A DNA stretch of 7,214 bases from the NCBI GenBank assembly GCA_045545175.1, contig JAZQAK010000028.1, positions 1 to 7,214 of the forward strand, given 5' to 3'. The position numbers and the translations under genes were made by a program. Below the pieces are notes generated by a model. The model had not been told where the DNA came from and made no database searches. It saw nothing but the letters and a program-made list of their open reading frames with translations. Source of the stretch: RGIG6165 sp045545175 (GTDB taxonomy: Bacteria; Bacillota; Clostridia; Oscillospirales; Feifaniaceae). This document shows, one piece after another, positions 5,108 through 7,214 of this stretch; position 1 is the first letter of the stretch; every line of letters begins with the position of its first letter.

Positions 5108-5941
5108 TTATTTGTCGTAGGTTGCTTTTCTGTATTTAAGGGGAGACATGCCTATTTCTTTTTTAAATACTCTTATAAAATAGTTAGTATCTGCATATCC
5201 GACTGCTTCTGCAATTTGAGACACACTGTCAGATGTCCTGAGTAAAAGCTGTATTGCTTCTTCAACTTTAATTTTTCTGATATAATCAGTCGGACTGTTA
5301 TTTGTACTCTTATAGATGGCTTTGTATAACATATTTGAAGATACGCCGATGTTTTTGCAAATATCTCTTGGCATAATCGGTGATCTGACATTCTCAATAA
5401 TATATTTTTTTGCTCTGTAAAACACTGTGTCGTCTGTTTTTTGTATTACATACGAAAGGTTCATATATTCGATGAGAATTTTTAATGTGTTCATGCAGTA
5501 TTCAACTTTATCGTGTGAGCATGCAGTTATCTCTTTGAGACATTCTCTTAATTTGTCCTTAAATTCATCATCACCCGTAACTGTATCAATGCACTTATTA
5601 ATAAGATCGGAGTTTTCGTTCTCTGCAATCTGACCAAGCATAAGATAACCGACAATTTCATCCTCTTGCAAAATAGGAAGGATTGCCTCGGTAAGTCCCA
5701 TGTGACAGCAATACGTATATGGCTTTTTTGTTCTGTTTACTTCGTCAAGACCGATCTTATCGCATTTTTGGCATTTTATGTATAGATCCCAATTTGTCCT
5801 TACGGTTTTGCAAAAGGAAGAGTGGGGTGTGGGATATGAAAAAATGTTTCTTTTGTTCTCATCCCACAAACTGAATTCCATTCCTGCCAGCTTAAAGAAA
5901 TCAAGACATATGTTTTTGAGTTCTTCAATGTTGATGTCCAT
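5108..5941 (-). CDS. AraC-family transcriptional regulator with N-terminal PocR sensory domain
   Basis: This 277-residue cytoplasmic regulator has two parts. Residues about 5-165 match the PocR domain, with its cysteine pattern at Cys44, Cys57, Cys60 and Cys78/Cys79 and the stretch MGLTEAILPI (81-90) then GYLMLGQ (98-104). This domain is known from PocR of the propanediol regulon and from many clostridial sensors, where it is thought to bind small hydrocarbon-derived ligands. Residues about 175-275 are a double helix-turn-helix AraC domain: DICKNIGVSSNMLYKAI (193-209), then SQIAEAVGYADTNYFIRVFK (241-260) and GMSPLKYR (264-271). The start at 5941 has a GGGGG ribosome site 7 bases upstream. It is divergent from the glycosidase gene at 6132, with 190 bases between. 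By context it probably controls that gene; the ligand is unknown. Confidence 0.9.
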   Translation of the reverse strand: MDINIEELKNICLDFFKLAGMEFSLWDENKRNIFSYPTPHSSFCKTVRTNWDLYIKCQKCDKIGLDEVNRTKKPYTYCCHMGLTEAILPILQEDEIVGYLMLGQIAENENSDLINKCIDTVTGDDEFKDKLRECLKEITACSHDKVEYCMNTLKILIEYMNLSYVIQKTDDTVFYRAKKYIIENVRSPIMPRDICKNIGVSSNMLYKAIYKSTNNSPTDYIRKIKVEEAIQLLLRTSDSVSQIAEAVGYADTNYFIRVFKKEIGMSPLKYRKATYDK

Positions 5942-5964
5942 GAAATTCCCCCTTTACATTTTTA

Positions 5965-5992
5965 ATGATATCATAAAATTTTAAATATTCAA
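5965..5992 (-). promoter_or_regulatory. Possible promoter of the PocR-AraC gene
   Basis: On the minus strand TTGAAT (5987-5992) and TATCAT (5965-5970) are 16 bases apart, placing the start about 20 bases before the ATG. The matches are moderate and the DNA is very AT-rich. Confidence 0.4.
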
Positions 5993-6040
5993 TATATTTA
6001 ACAAAAAAACAAAAAGAAATTTGTTATCCGGAGTGAATTG

Positions 6041-6094
6041 TGCTATTTTTGGGTTTAACTGTCACTTTTTATAACCATGATGTTGTTATATAAT
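6041..6094 (+). promoter_or_regulatory. Possible activator-dependent promoter of the glycosidase gene
   Basis: A perfect TATAAT (6089-6094) lies 27 bases before the ribosome site, but no good -35 box is found 16-18 bases upstream (the bases there are TTTTTA). That is the usual shape of a promoter needing an activator. Two loosely similar tracts, TGCTATTTTT (6041-6050) and TGTCACTTTTT (6060-6070), start 19 bases apart and could be half-sites for the divergent AraC-type protein. This pairing is weak. Confidence 0.4.
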
Positions 6095-6131
6095 TAATTT
6101 GTAATTGTAAATCGTTTAAAGGAGTGATTAT

Positions 6132-7175
6132 GTGAACAGCAAAAAATGGTATGAAGGTAATTTCCGCCGACATCTTTGCGATATGCACATTGCCGACTGG
6201 GATGAAAGCTTTCTTTCCAAGTTTTCAGCCGAAAACTATTACGAAAACCTGAAGCGTGCAAAGGTTACCTGTGCCATGATTTACTATCAGTCCCACGCAG
6301 GTCTATGCCACTACCCTACAAAAGTAGGTAAGATGCACAATGCCTTTATCGGCAAAGAAGACGAAATGAAAAAGCTTACCGATATGTGTCATGAAGGCGG
6401 TATAAAGGTTGTCGGCTACTACAGCTTGAACTACAACACATGGGCACATGACGAGCATCCAGAATGGAGAATGATTGAGCATGACGGTCATTCAAGACGT
6501 GACAGAGCTGGAGGCGGCGGTGCTGTAAGCTTTGAAAACGCAGGCGGCAGAAGATACGGTCTCTGCTGTCCCAACAATGACGGCTACCTTAATTTCGTTT
6601 ACGCACAGATAGACGAAATGCTCGACTACTTTGCCCCCGACGCCCTGTTCTTTGATATGCTCTTCTGGCCTCACCACTGCTACTGTGAGCACTGTGAAAA
6701 ACGTTGGAAAGAAGATACGGGCATCGACGGTTTACCCCGTTCATTTAACGAAAACGATCCGCTTTGGCGACGTCACCTTGAACGCAGAAACTTCTGGATT
6801 GGCGAGTATGCCGAAAAGGTTACGGCATATGTACATAAAAAAGCACCACACATCACCGTTGAACACAACGTATCGGCGGCGGCAAAGGGCGGTTATTTCG
6901 GCACATGCAACAAGGTAAACAATGCCTGTGAATTTGCAGGCGGCGACCTTTCGGGAGGCCTGCTTGAAGAATCTGTTACCTGCAAGCTATATTCGGGAAT
7001 TACCAAAAATCAGCCCTTTGAGTATATGTTCCCCAAGTGTGAGCCGAGTCTCTATAAGCACACACTCACAAAGACTGATGACCATATTGAAGCAGCAGTG
7101 TTCCTGACTGCCGCACATCACGGTGCAACGCTTGTAATTTGTAGCTCCACACCCGGAGAGTCTCTCCAGCTCTAA
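6132..7175 (+). CDS. GHL6-like glycoside hydrolase, probably truncated at the C-terminus
   Basis: The 347-residue product resembles the N-terminal TIM-barrel part of the putative glycoside hydrolase group GHL6 (PF14871), related to alpha-fucosidase- and beta-galactosidase-like proteins; family members as I recall them are about 600-700 residues. Visible features are an early-barrel CAMIYYQSHAGLCHYPT (47-63), a beta-strand with acidic residue DALFFDMLFW (170-179, Asp175), a Cys-rich HHCYCEHCEKRW (181-192) and VEHNVSAA (243-250). No signal peptide is seen. The start is GTG at 6132 with GGAG (6121-6124) seven bases upstream; the ATG at 6130 is followed at once by TGA. After GATLVI (331-336) the family normally continues DAI(D/N)P, but here an unrelated 11 residues and a stop follow. 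No other frame restores the expected sequence, so disruption near 7139 is inferred. Substrate is unknown. GC is higher than in the neighbouring regulator. Confidence 0.75.
   Translation: MNSKKWYEGNFRRHLCDMHIADWDESFLSKFSAENYYENLKRAKVTCAMIYYQSHAGLCHYPTKVGKMHNAFIGKEDEMKKLTDMCHEGGIKVVGYYSLNYNTWAHDEHPEWRMIEHDGHSRRDRAGGGGAVSFENAGGRRYGLCCPNNDGYLNFVYAQIDEMLDYFAPDALFFDMLFWPHHCYCEHCEKRWKEDTGIDGLPRSFNENDPLWRRHLERRNFWIGEYAEKVTAYVHKKAPHITVEHNVSAAAKGGYFGTCNKVNNACEFAGGDLSGGLLEESVTCKLYSGITKNQPFEYMFPKCEPSLYKHTLTKTDDHIEAAVFLTAAHHGATLVICSSTPGESLQL
7155..7167. repeat. Short palindrome near the end of the glycosidase frame
   Basis: GGAGAG-T-CTCTCC is a perfect 6-base inverted repeat just after the point where the glycosidase sequence departs from its family. 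It may belong to the end of an inserted element, but the window stops too soon to tell. Confidence 0.4.
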
Positions 7176-7214
7176 TCATTTGTGGCAAAAGGCTGAGACT
7201 ATGAAAAGCAGATT

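Noticed and set aside
7181..7214. TPP riboswitch, because of GGCTGAGA at 7191-7198
   Set aside because: The upstream GGGGTGC element is absent and the downstream ACCTGAT part is outside the window. One short match is not enough.

Overview
The window looks like the chromosome of a low-to-moderate GC, endospore-forming Firmicute, most likely a gut clostridium of the Ruminococcaceae/Oscillospiraceae type. The reasons are the phoH-ybeY-era cluster, a dpaA-dpaB dipicolinate synthase pair, strong GGAGG ribosome binding sites, AT-rich intergenic DNA, and catabolic genes of the plant or host glycan kind. The lineage is an inference from gene content; nothing here identifies a species. GC is uneven: about 48-50% in the sampled 60-base stretches 241-300 (era part) and 6541-6600 (glycosidase gene), 35% at 2281-2340 (dpaA) and 30% at 5281-5340 (regulator).

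Layout. (1) 1-1917, minus strand: a sigma-A type promoter drives phoH, followed with a 4-base overlap by a TTG-started gene. That gene reads without a stop from a complete YbeY RNase domain into the Era GTPase and leaves the window at base 1. It is a YbeY-Era fusion. (2) 1934-3459, plus strand: dpaA and dpaB overlap by one base. They make the spore core compound dipicolinate, and a plausible sigma-K promoter lies upstream. (3) 3550-4554: a signal-less SGNH/CE2-type carbohydrate esterase. (4) 4581-5069, no protein gene: tRNA-Arg(ACG) with promoter, leader hairpin and terminator, then a hairpin-rich stretch. In this stretch the tRNA 3' end plus terminator is repeated 177 bases downstream, the T arm reappears inverted, and one terminator stem (GGAACATC) occurs three times with different loops. 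(5) 5108-5992, minus strand: a PocR-domain AraC-family regulator. (6) 6089-7175, plus strand: a divergently transcribed GHL6-like glycoside hydrolase. Its reading frame leaves the expected family sequence after about residue 336 and stops at roughly half the usual length.

How the parts work together. The minus-strand block belongs to ribosome maturation and RNA metabolism: PhoH, YbeY and Era act on RNA or on the 16S rRNA 3' end. The dpa pair acts in the mother cell late in sporulation. The esterase, regulator and glycosidase suggest carbohydrate use, and the divergent regulator-glycosidase pair probably forms one control unit. The most notable observations are the YbeY-Era fusion, the tRNA-tail repeat region and the abrupt end of the glycosidase. 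I did not find convincing evidence for a wholly new defence or mobile system.
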